Shown here piece after piece: positions 1-5,210 of a stretch of DNA of 5,225 nucleotides. Source of the stretch: WFZT01 sp964398355 (GTDB lineage Bacteria; Hydrothermota; Hydrothermia; B15-G9; WFZT01). Numbering within the stretch: the stretch's first letter is position 1; every line of letters starts with the position of its first letter. Below the pieces are notes generated by a model that saw only the letters and a list, made by a program, of their open reading frames with translations, was not told where the DNA came from and did not search any database. A program made the position numbers and the translations under genes. The stretch covers positions 1 through 5,225 of the forward strand of contig CAYNMM010000013.1 of assembly GCA_964398355.1 (NCBI GenBank), written 5' to 3'.

Positions 1-859
1 CCTTTAATTTTTCCATAAGTTCTTTGGTTCTCGCATCATGTCTGTACCCTGAAGCATAGGGAATTGCATCTTTAAATCCAGCTTCGTAATTCAATGAGAG
101 CATGAAAATTTCTCTAATATACTTACCAACTATGGAGGCAAGTGTTATTGGAAGATATTTCTCATCACCATTCAATATAAAATAAGCATCAAATTCCCTA
201 TGTGGCAATCTCAATCTGTAACCAGAAATATGACTTTTTTCTTCAAAAGTTTCAAGCACTTCTGCACCTGTTCTCATGAAGAAATTTTTCTCATAAAATT
301 TTGTTCCACCAATCTTACCCATCATCGCGACATCGAAATCAAATTCGAGTTTGTACAACAAATGCTCAAACAACAGGTAGTCGAGAAATGATTTGTTATC
401 TACCATCTCAATCATCTCGTTGAAATCACCCGGGAGAACAACCTTAGATTTTACTTCAAGAACTCTTAAACCAGCTTTTTTTAAATATGCCGGTATTTCC
501 AGATTGATCGCCTTTTTCGCCCAAACTGGAACCTCGATTTCGGGATACAAGTCAAAATCCTCACCGGTGAGTTTCTTCAACATAGAACGAAGGTCGGAAG
601 CTTCAAATCCGCTTGCAAGAAGAATACCCCATGTTAGAATTTCGCCAGCAGTATAACCTGAAATATTTCGAGAAAATATCTTTTTACTATCTTTTACCGG
701 AATCGGAAAGTTAAATCTATCAATTTTCAATTCCTCGAAAGGGTCTCCATCGAATTCCAATGTTATTGCAGTAACAACAAGTGGACCGAGAACAGGACCA
801 TAGCCGTTCTCATCAATTCCCACAACTCTAATCTTTTCACCAGATTGAGATATTATCAT
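1..859 (-). CDS. RNase HII-like nuclease, divergent subfamily (partial, C-terminus beyond the left edge)
   Basis: This reading frame was translated by hand from the minus strand: ATG at 859-857, 286 complete codons, no stop before the window edge. Residues 14-28 (GIDENGYGPVLGPLV) match the first catalytic block of RNase HII/HIII, with the metal-binding pair D16-E17. KDSK (56-59) matches the DSK block. GDEKYLPITLASIVGKYIRE (231-250) matches the GD...ASI..K..R block, with D232 as the probable fourth carboxylate. GYRHD..TKE (271-280) matches the C-terminal GY.TKE block. RNase HII enzymes cut RNA in RNA/DNA hybrids in the cytoplasm. Oddities: GYG replaces the GRG motif that reads the RNA-DNA junction; about 55 extra residues lie between DSK and the third-carboxylate strand; and that strand ends in GKIGG (181-185), with Gly where Asp is expected. 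The protein (over 286 residues) is longer than usual RNase HII (about 200-230), and no N-terminal TBP-like domain of RNase HIII is seen. An in-frame TGA 36 bases upstream supports the ATG start. Family membership is firm; activity is uncertain. Confidence 0.82.
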   Translation of the reverse strand, partial: MIISQSGEKIRVVGIDENGYGPVLGPLVVTAITLEFDGDPFEELKIDRFNFPIPVKDSKKIFSRNISGYTAGEILTWGILLASGFEASDLRSMLKKLTGEDFDLYPEIEVPVWAKKAINLEIPAYLKKAGLRVLEVKSKVVLPGDFNEMIEMVDNKSFLDYLLFEHLLYKLEFDFDVAMMGKIGGTKFYEKNFFMRTGAEVLETFEEKSHISGYRLRLPHREFDAYFILNGDEKYLPITLASIVGKYIREIFMLSLNYEAGFKDAIPYASGYRHDARTKELMEKLK

Positions 860-867
860 AGCCTGAG

Positions 868-896
868 AAGATAAGAATTTTATCCAATAATGTCAA
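868..896 (-). promoter_or_regulatory. Promoter of the RNase HII-like gene, probably leaderless
   Basis: On the minus strand a perfect -35 box TTGACA (896-891) is followed by a 17-base spacer and a -10-like TATCTT (873-868). Only 8 bases (CTCAGGCT) separate this -10 box from the ATG at 859, so the predicted transcription start lies within one or two bases of the start codon. No Shine-Dalgarno sequence fits. The box match and spacing are seen; leaderless transcription is inferred. Confidence 0.5.
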
Positions 897-920
897 GGAC
901 CTCAAAAAATGTCCCATGCA

Positions 921-930
921 ACACCGGTGT
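921..930. promoter_or_regulatory. Perfect 10-bp palindrome, possible operator
   Basis: ACACCGGTGT is an uninterrupted palindrome in the divergent intergenic region. It lies about 25 bases upstream of the -35 box of the leftward gene and about 90 bases upstream of the -35 box of the rightward gene. The place suits a regulator binding site, but a 10-bp palindrome can arise by chance and no regulator is encoded here. Confidence 0.25.
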
Positions 931-1018
931 GATGAATAGTTTACTTTCAATAAAAGACATAAAGAAAACTCCACATCATCTCGATCCAGCACATTTTACA
1001 GACATTCTTTCGAAACTA

Positions 1019-1047
1019 TTGACATAACCACTGATGTGTATTATATT
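1019..1047 (+). promoter_or_regulatory. Sigma70-type promoter of the DUF5916 gene
   Basis: A perfect -35 box TTGACA (1019-1024), a 17-base spacer and a near-consensus -10 box TATATT (1042-1047). The predicted start near 1054 gives a 5' leader of about 59 bases ending in a strong Shine-Dalgarno sequence. This is the best promoter in the window. Confidence 0.7.
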
Positions 1048-1067
1048 ACTATTACACTAAAACACAT
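1034..1067. promoter_or_regulatory. Nested inverted repeats spanning the -10 box
   Basis: GTGTA (1036-1040) and TACAC (1053-1057) form an inverted repeat with a 12-base gap that encloses the TATATT -10 box. A second, wider pair, ATGTGT (1034-1039) and ACACAT (1062-1067), shares the left arm. An inverted repeat over the -10 box is a usual place for a repressor site. The arms are short, so chance is a real alternative in AT-rich DNA. Confidence 0.3.
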
Positions 1068-1098
1068 GTTATTTCTAATTGAATGCTTTATTATGAAA

Positions 1099-1106
1099 AA
1101 GGAGGG
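1099..1106 (+). promoter_or_regulatory. Strong Shine-Dalgarno sequence that fixes the start at 1113
   Basis: AAGGAGGG lies 6-7 bases before the ATG at 1113. An in-frame TAA at 1107-1109 rules out any ATG, GTG or TTG start further upstream in this frame. It is the only strong ribosome binding site among the three genes. Confidence 0.85.
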
Positions 1107-1112
1107 TAAATT

Positions 1113-3224
1113 ATGATAACGACAATTCTTATAGCGTTAATCTCTCATCTAACAACGGTCAAAGTTAATTTTGTTAAGACATCCCCTCATCTTGATGGAT
1201 ATATAGATTCTGTCTGGAGTAATGCTGACTCTATTTTCAACTTTCACCAATTTGAGCCGGATTACGGAAAAGCGCCCCGGTTTAAAACCGTGGTAAAATT
1301 TCTCCAGGATAAAGATAATCTTTATATTCTGGCGATCGGTTACACCGGTAATGACAAACCCAGGGCGAGTGCTTCAACAACAGAAGATAGAATAACAATA
1401 TTCCTTGATACGTTCTTATCTCGCCAGGAAGCATATTTTTTTACTGTAACTGCGGGTGGAAGTCATTATGATGGCATAGTTTCGGACAATGGTAACAGAT
1501 GGAATATGTCTTGGGAAGGATACTGGTTTCAAAGGGCACGTGTATATCCCCACAAATATGTTGTTGAAATTAAAATACCATTCAGAAGTATTCGTTACAG
1601 TAAAGCCAAAAACAAATGGGGACTCCAGATAAAAAGGTACGTTCCTCAATTTTTCGAAACTGATTACTGGATTTTACCACCTCGAATGGAGGAGCATAAA
1701 GTCTCCAATTTTGGGATTATTGAGGGTATTAATCCATCGAGTTCTGGACTGGGCATAGAGTTTTATCCAGTTGGAATTTTGAAGAGCGAGAAGTACGGGG
1801 ATATGAGTCCTGAAAACTCTATAAAATTTGGTCTCGATTTCACATGGAATGTTACCTCCAACATCATGATTAATACGACTTTCAAACCTGATTTTGCTCA
1901 GATTGAAGCAGATCCATTTGCTTTAAATCTTTCAAAATTTGAAATTTACCTGAGTGAGAGAAGGCCATTTTTCATTGAAGCTAACGAAATCTTTAAACCA
2001 GTCAGGTCAAGTTTTGGCGAGCTTTTTAATCCCTTTACAATTTTTTATTCTCGAAGAATAGGGAGAAAATTACCTGATGGGACAGAAGTTCCTATTGACT
2101 TCGGAGGAAAATTTACTTACAAATCTACCAATTTCCAGTTTGGAGCAATGTCTGTTTACACAGGTGGTACAAATTACACCCTTGATACAATATATTATGA
2201 GCCTCCGACTCTCTGGAATGTGCTGAGAGTTAAATTCCTCCCGTTTGAAAAATCTATTGCCGGTTTCATGATAGCCTCAAAGCATCTCGATTTTCCTGAT
2301 TCAACAAAGAATTACGTCAACTATGAATTCGATGGGCAGATAAATAATGGTCCACATTCCCTGTCTTATCAGTTCGCCCATTCATCACCTTATGAGGAAA
2401 GAGGTGGTAACGGACTGAATCTTGCATACACTTATTTGACAACCAGATGGGTGGGAGGGTTAGGAGCCTCCTGGGTAGGAGAAAATCTTAATTTCTCATC
2501 TACTGGATACATGAATGTTGAGCCGGGTAAACGTATTGTCGCCTCCTTCGGTAAAATCACTTACTTTCAGAAGAGGAAAATCTTCAAATCTTCAAATGTA
2601 TTTTTCATTGGAATTAATAGAGACCGCTATGATCCGATTTACGAATTAACAGCAGGCTTCTTCAGTAGTTATGAACTCCGAACAGGTTACTTTTTCAATA
2701 TTTCCATAATTACAGGAAATAACTATGACTTTGGAGAGAATGTAAAGATACAGCAGTATCACCTTGAAATTTCTAAAAACAGAGGAAACATCACCTATGG
2801 GATGTGGAATAACTTTAACAAAGGATGGAACTATTATAGAGGTATATATGCATGGCAGGGAAATGGAGGGATCTGGTCAAATATTCCACTAACCGATCTA
2901 ATTTCTGGAGATCTTTCTGCTCGATATTGGATCGAATTCGATACCACGGGCGAGATCATCGATATTTATACTTCCGTGAGACCATCAATATCATGGCAGA
3001 TTTCAAGAGATAAGGAGATCACATTCTCCTCTGAAATTATTCCGGTTAGAACCAATGTCTGGAAGATTAACGAGGGGAGGATTGGCCTTAGATTTGTCTA
3101 TAATTTTAGGCCAAAATCCAGAATTTACCTTGTATGGAATGAACATTTTACAAAAGAGGATGGAAATTTCAAATCAGATGAAAGAGTAATGGCTTTCAAA
3201 GTAAGGTGGGCAATCCCATTTTGA
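1113..3224 (+). CDS. CBM9-like / DUF5916 outer-membrane beta-barrel protein
   Basis: A 703-residue protein, about the usual family length (700-850). Residues 1-15 form a short hydrophobic segment that could be a signal peptide, though it lacks the usual N-terminal positive charge. Residues 16-190 resemble the CBM9-like domain: LDGYIDSVWSNA (27-38), ITIFLDT (94-100), YFFTVTAGGSHYDG (108-121), VVEIKIPFRSIRYS (150-163). From about 205 onward the protein is DUF5916, with the hallmark block FKPDFAQIEADP (257-268), LNLSKFEIYLSERRPFF (271-287) and YSRRIGR (312-318). The rest alternates aromatic, polar and glycine-rich strands and ends in RWAIPF, a C-terminal aromatic residue typical of barrels inserted by the BAM machinery. 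The location is therefore the outer membrane. The true function of DUF5916 proteins is not established; carbohydrate binding is suggested only by the N-terminal fold. The gene is monocistronic, with its own promoter at 1019-1047. Confidence 0.92.
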   Translation: MITTILIALISHLTTVKVNFVKTSPHLDGYIDSVWSNADSIFNFHQFEPDYGKAPRFKTVVKFLQDKDNLYILAIGYTGNDKPRASASTTEDRITIFLDTFLSRQEAYFFTVTAGGSHYDGIVSDNGNRWNMSWEGYWFQRARVYPHKYVVEIKIPFRSIRYSKAKNKWGLQIKRYVPQFFETDYWILPPRMEEHKVSNFGIIEGINPSSSGLGIEFYPVGILKSEKYGDMSPENSIKFGLDFTWNVTSNIMINTTFKPDFAQIEADPFALNLSKFEIYLSERRPFFIEANEIFKPVRSSFGELFNPFTIFYSRRIGRKLPDGTEVPIDFGGKFTYKSTNFQFGAMSVYTGGTNYTLDTIYYEPPTLWNVLRVKFLPFEKSIAGFMIASKHLDFPDSTKNYVNYEFDGQINNGPHSLSYQFAHSSPYEERGGNGLNLAYTYLTTRWVGGLGASWVGENLNFSSTGYMNVEPGKRIVASFGKITYFQKRKIFKSSNVFFIGINRDRYDPIYELTAGFFSSYELRTGYFFNISIITGNNYDFGENVKIQQYHLEISKNRGNITYGMWNNFNKGWNYYRGIYAWQGNGGIWSNIPLTDLISGDLSARYWIEFDTTGEIIDIYTSVRPSISWQISRDKEITFSSEIIPVRTNVWKINEGRIGLRFVYNFRPKSRIYLVWNEHFTKEDGNFKSDERVMAFKVRWAIPF

Positions 3225-3226
3225 CA

Positions 3227-4234
3227 TTACCAGCTTGACTCTATTATACCACCTGCAACCAGAATGTCTCCGTCATAAAAGGCTGCTATCTGGCCTGGTG
3301 TGGGTGCCCATTGCGAACTTTTAAACTCTACGATAGCCATGTCTCCTGCAATTTCAACCCTTGCAGGAGCTGCCTTATGAACATTCCTGATTTGAACATA
3401 ATAATCTTTCTCGACAAAAGATCCAAACTTATTGATCAATTTGACTCTTACAAATTTTCTATATATCTGCTCCTTCTCTTGAAGAATTATCTCGTTGTTC
3501 TCTGCATCTATTTTACCAACATAGACACGCCGACCCAGGGCTATTTCAAGTCCTCTCCTCTGGCCGATGGTATAGTATTGAACTCCCCTGTGATATCCAG
3601 CTAATTTTCCGTCAGGGCCGACTATAGGTCCTGGCTTCAAGCCAATTCTTTTTTCCATAAAGTCACGGAATTTCCCTCTTATAAAACAAACATCCTGAGA
3701 CTCTTCGTCTCTCGCAATGGTAATACCAGCTTCCTTTACAATTTCTCTGACTGTTTCTTTTGAATACTCCCCAAGCGGAAATTTTATACGATGGAGATGA
3801 TCCGGTGAAACTAATGATAAAAAATAGGACTGGTCCTTTTTTCTATATTTTGCTCTTGCAATGTATACACCATTCTCACTTTTGACTATTCTGGCATAAT
3901 GTCCAGTGGAAATCCATTGTATTCCGAGGTTATCCGCAAGGCTAATCAAATTTTTTATTTTAAACTCTCTGTTACACCATCCACAGACATTTGGAGTCCT
4001 CCCCTTCCTGTACTCCTGAATAAATTTTTGTATGATACCTTTTTCAAAATCTTTCCTCAGATCTATTTTAATGAGTTCGACAGATAATTTCTTGGCTATC
4101 TCACCAGTTTTCTGATGCTCAAAAAATTCATTGAAGATAAAGGTGACTGCAATTGGTTCAAATCCCAACTTTCTCAGAATGATAATTGCACCTGTGCTAT
4201 CGACACCTCCAGAAAAACCCACAAGAATCTTCAT
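3227..4234 (-). CDS. mnmA: tRNA-specific 2-thiouridylase MnmA
   Basis: A complete 335-residue enzyme that uses ATP to adenylate U34 of tRNA-Lys, -Glu and -Gln and replaces the C2 oxygen with sulfur, in the cytoplasm. The PP-loop SGGVDST is at residues 8-14. GRTPNVCGWCN (78-88) holds Cys84 and Cys87; Cys87 aligns with the catalytic cysteine before the conserved Asn. STGHYARI (109-116) and KDQSYFLS (133-140) are family blocks. QDVCFI (180-185) holds Cys183, the second catalytic cysteine. GVQYYTIGQRRGL (217-229) is the central-domain signature, and WAPTPGQIAAFYDGD (309-323) belongs to the C-terminal beta-barrel. The protein has only these three cysteines. It is shorter than the usual 355-370 residues, mainly because the segment after VTF (31-33) lacks about 20 residues, including the usual cysteine-containing stretch. 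The start is secure because the PP-loop begins where expected. No sulfur-carrier gene lies nearby. Confidence 0.96.
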   Translation of the reverse strand: MKILVGFSGGVDSTGAIIILRKLGFEPIAVTFIFNEFFEHQKTGEIAKKLSVELIKIDLRKDFEKGIIQKFIQEYRKGRTPNVCGWCNREFKIKNLISLADNLGIQWISTGHYARIVKSENGVYIARAKYRKKDQSYFLSLVSPDHLHRIKFPLGEYSKETVREIVKEAGITIARDEESQDVCFIRGKFRDFMEKRIGLKPGPIVGPDGKLAGYHRGVQYYTIGQRRGLEIALGRRVYVGKIDAENNEIILQEKEQIYRKFVRVKLINKFGSFVEKDYYVQIRNVHKAAPARVEIAGDMAIVEFKSSQWAPTPGQIAAFYDGDILVAGGIIESSW

Positions 4235-4241
4235 GTGTGAA

Positions 4242-4270
4242 ATTATAAACTCTGTTAAGAATTTCCAAAA
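4242..4270 (-). promoter_or_regulatory. mnmA promoter with consensus -10, probably leaderless
   Basis: On the minus strand a perfect -10 box TATAAT (4247-4242) is followed by seven bases (TTCACAC) and then the mnmA ATG. The predicted transcription start is thus at or next to the start codon, and no Shine-Dalgarno sequence is present. The -35 box is weak: TTGGAA with a 15-base spacer or TTTTGG with 17. Confidence 0.5.
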
Positions 4271-4530
4271 ATCATCGATGGTTATGTTTCTTCTCTATTT
4301 TTTTAAACGTAAAATAGAAGTTCCCAGAACTTTTCACCACCATCAAAATTTCGAGAAACGTCAATAACAAACAATCTATTCATTCACTTTTATAGTGATA
4401 AATTGTGAGTAGAGAAACAAATTTTTCAACTTTTTTCAACCTTTCTTGTTCATTAAACTGTATTGTAGTGAGAGGGATAGAGTCTTATTAAACATAAACT
4501 TTATATGTATCAGGCTTTTGTTTAATACTC

Positions 4531-4567
4531 GAGAATTTATTGCTTTTTGAACGGAGAAAGCATTCTC
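4531..4567. repeat. Bulged hairpin with 11-13 bp stem
   Basis: GAGAA (4531-4535) pairs with TTCTC (4563-4567). After a 5-base bulge (TTTAT), TGCTTT (4541-4546) pairs with AAAGCA (4557-4562), and two further pairs are possible (one T-G) leaving a GAACGG loop. It is followed directly by an AT-only hairpin, AATTTTAT (4572-4579) with ATAAAATT (4586-4593). There is no G/C-rich stem with T-run, so it is not a clear terminator. It could be a structured RNA element or a repeat end. Confidence 0.45.
4547..4557 (+). repeat. Direct repeat TTGAACGGAGA, copy 1
   Basis: An exact 11-base match to 4801-4811, 254 bases downstream. This copy lies in the loop and upper stem of the hairpin at 4531-4567. Confidence 0.4.
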
Positions 4568-4694
4568 ACAAAATTTTATTTTATTATAAAATTAGGCGTT
4601 TTGTTATAAGTCGTCATCCTTCATGGTAAATAAAAAATTTAATTCCGTCCTATGACTGAATTATCAAAAAGTAAAATTGTCCATCGAATAAAAA

Positions 4695-4713
4695 GCGGAG
4701 GAGGATAAAGGTG
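4695..4713 (-). repeat. Degenerate pyrimidine-rich unit, inverted copy
   Basis: Read on the minus strand this is CACCTTTATCCTCCTCCGC, very close to CCCTTTATCCACCCCGC at 5077-5093 but in the opposite direction; flanking bases (CTCCCTTGTC against CTCTCCTTTTC) also agree. It can also pair imperfectly with the unit at 4767-4784. Confidence 0.45.
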
Positions 4714-4766
4714 AAGACAAGGGAGCAAATTTGACAGATGAAAGCTGAAGGAATTTTATTGCACCT

Positions 4767-4784
4767 CCCTCAATCCCCTCCCAC
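4767..4784 (+). repeat. Degenerate pyrimidine-rich unit
   Basis: CCCTCAATCCCCTCCCAC shares the core AATCCC(C)TCCC with 4987-5001. It is followed by a GCGAAAGAAAAA stretch that resembles GTGAAAAAGAAAA after the shorter relative at about 4848-4872. Confidence 0.45.
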
Positions 4785-4800
4785 TTGCGAAAGAAAAATA

Positions 4801-4811
4801 TTGAACGGAGA
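4801..4811 (+). repeat. Direct repeat TTGAACGGAGA, copy 2
   Basis: Second exact copy of the 11-mer at 4547-4557. It follows the pyrimidine-rich unit at 4767-4784. A similar but diverged ending (ATTGAGGATG) follows the unit at 5077-5093, suggesting that the 11-mer may be part of the repeat family's tail. Confidence 0.4.
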
Positions 4812-4986
4812 CCTTCACACTTCTCTGTAGGGAAAGATATGAGTGCAACTCCCCACAAGTGAAAAAGAAAACTGACTTTACACATGTTTTCCAGAACGAT
4901 TTATAAATATTCAAATCTTGTGTGTTCTTGCACTGTTACGGTTTGGGAAAATCGGTAATCGTCAACTCTGAAAGAACTAAGGAAGA

Positions 4987-5017
4987 CAATCCCTCCCCCA
5001 CAATGCAAATTATTGTG
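4987..5017 (+). repeat. Degenerate pyrimidine-rich unit with small hairpin
   Basis: CAATCCCTCCCCCAC (4987-5001) is a third copy of the core. Its end overlaps a 6-bp stem, CACAAT (4999-5004) with ATTGTG (5012-5017), around a 7-base loop. Confidence 0.45.
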
Positions 5018-5044
5018 AAAGGATACACTTTTTCTTCCCCATGT

Positions 5045-5058
5045 CTCCTTGAAAGGAG
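5045..5058. repeat. Small hairpin within an inverted repeat copy
   Basis: CTCCT (5045-5049) pairs with AGGAG (5054-5058) around a TGAA loop. Read on the minus strand, 5026-5061 (CCACCTCCTTTCAAGG...GAAGAAAAAGTG) resembles 4762-4800, so this stretch looks like an inverted, diverged copy of that unit. The AAAGGAGGT here looks like a Shine-Dalgarno sequence, but no reading frame follows it. Confidence 0.35.
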
Positions 5059-5066
5059 GTGGCAAA

Positions 5067-5105
5067 CTCTCCTTTTCCCTTTATCCACCCCGCAGAGCAG
5101 GAGAG
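5067..5105. repeat. Pyrimidine-rich unit inside a 7-bp inverted repeat
   Basis: CTCTCCT (5067-5073) and AGGAGAG (5099-5105) are perfect inverted arms around a 25-base centre containing CCCTTTATCCACCCCGC (5077-5093). This is the best preserved unit: pyrimidine arm, ATCC core, short GC-rich centre, purine arm, then AAAATTGAGGATG. Confidence 0.5.
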
Positions 5106-5204
5106 AAAATTGAGGATGAAGTCTTATGCAAAGTAGATGAGGGAAATAATGGATATTACTTTTAATCCTGAGGATAAACCCATTTGCTTCAATCATGAAT
5201 TCTG

Positions 5205-5210
5205 TATAAT
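5205..5210 (+). promoter_or_regulatory. Consensus -10 box near the right edge
   Basis: TATAAT on the plus strand, preceded by CTG. No good -35 box lies at 16-18 bases (ATTTGC or TTTGCT). The predicted start would be about 5217, so it could serve a rightward gene beginning outside the window. A chance match is quite possible in AT-rich DNA. Confidence 0.3.

Noticed and set aside
200..656. Two plus-strand reading frames of 63 and 87 codons
   Set aside because: They lie opposite the RNase HII-like gene, whose minus-strand frame carries clear family motifs; no ribosome binding sites and no recognisable protein.
1416..1649. Minus-strand frame of 77 codons
   Set aside because: Shadow of the CBM9-like domain of the DUF5916 gene.
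4150..4165. GGTTCAAATCC, resembling a tRNA T-loop
   Set aside because: It lies within the mnmA coding sequence and no acceptor or anticodon arms surround it.
3311..4367. Plus-strand frames at 3311-3604, 3899-4087 and 4131-4367
   Set aside because: Antisense to mnmA, with compositions typical of shadow frames; the last extends past mnmA into AT-rich DNA without any domain or ribosome binding site.
4731..4760. TTGACA followed 18 bases later by TTTATT on the plus strand
   Set aside because: The -10 match is poor and nothing gene-like lies downstream; probably chance.
4664..4885. Minus-strand frame of 73 codons
   Set aside because: It reads through the decayed repeat units (e.g. KWEGIEGG from the CCCCTCCC core), a common source of false genes; no ribosome binding site.
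5051..5061. GAAAGGAGGTG, complementary to or resembling the 16S rRNA 3' end / a perfect Shine-Dalgarno
   Set aside because: The neighbouring bases do not match 16S rRNA, and no start codon with an open frame follows; it is better explained by the repeat hairpin.
4695..5105. CRISPR array
   Set aside because: The units are too diverged, unevenly spaced and in mixed orientation.
5165..5175. Palindrome ATCCTGAGGAT
   Set aside because: Only five base pairs around a central G, no second copy in the same arrangement and no promoter context; too weak to call.
4922..5196. Overlapping frames on both strands (63 and 86 codons)
   Set aside because: Both cross the repeat units and neither has the Lys/Ile/Glu-rich composition of the real genes or a ribosome binding site.
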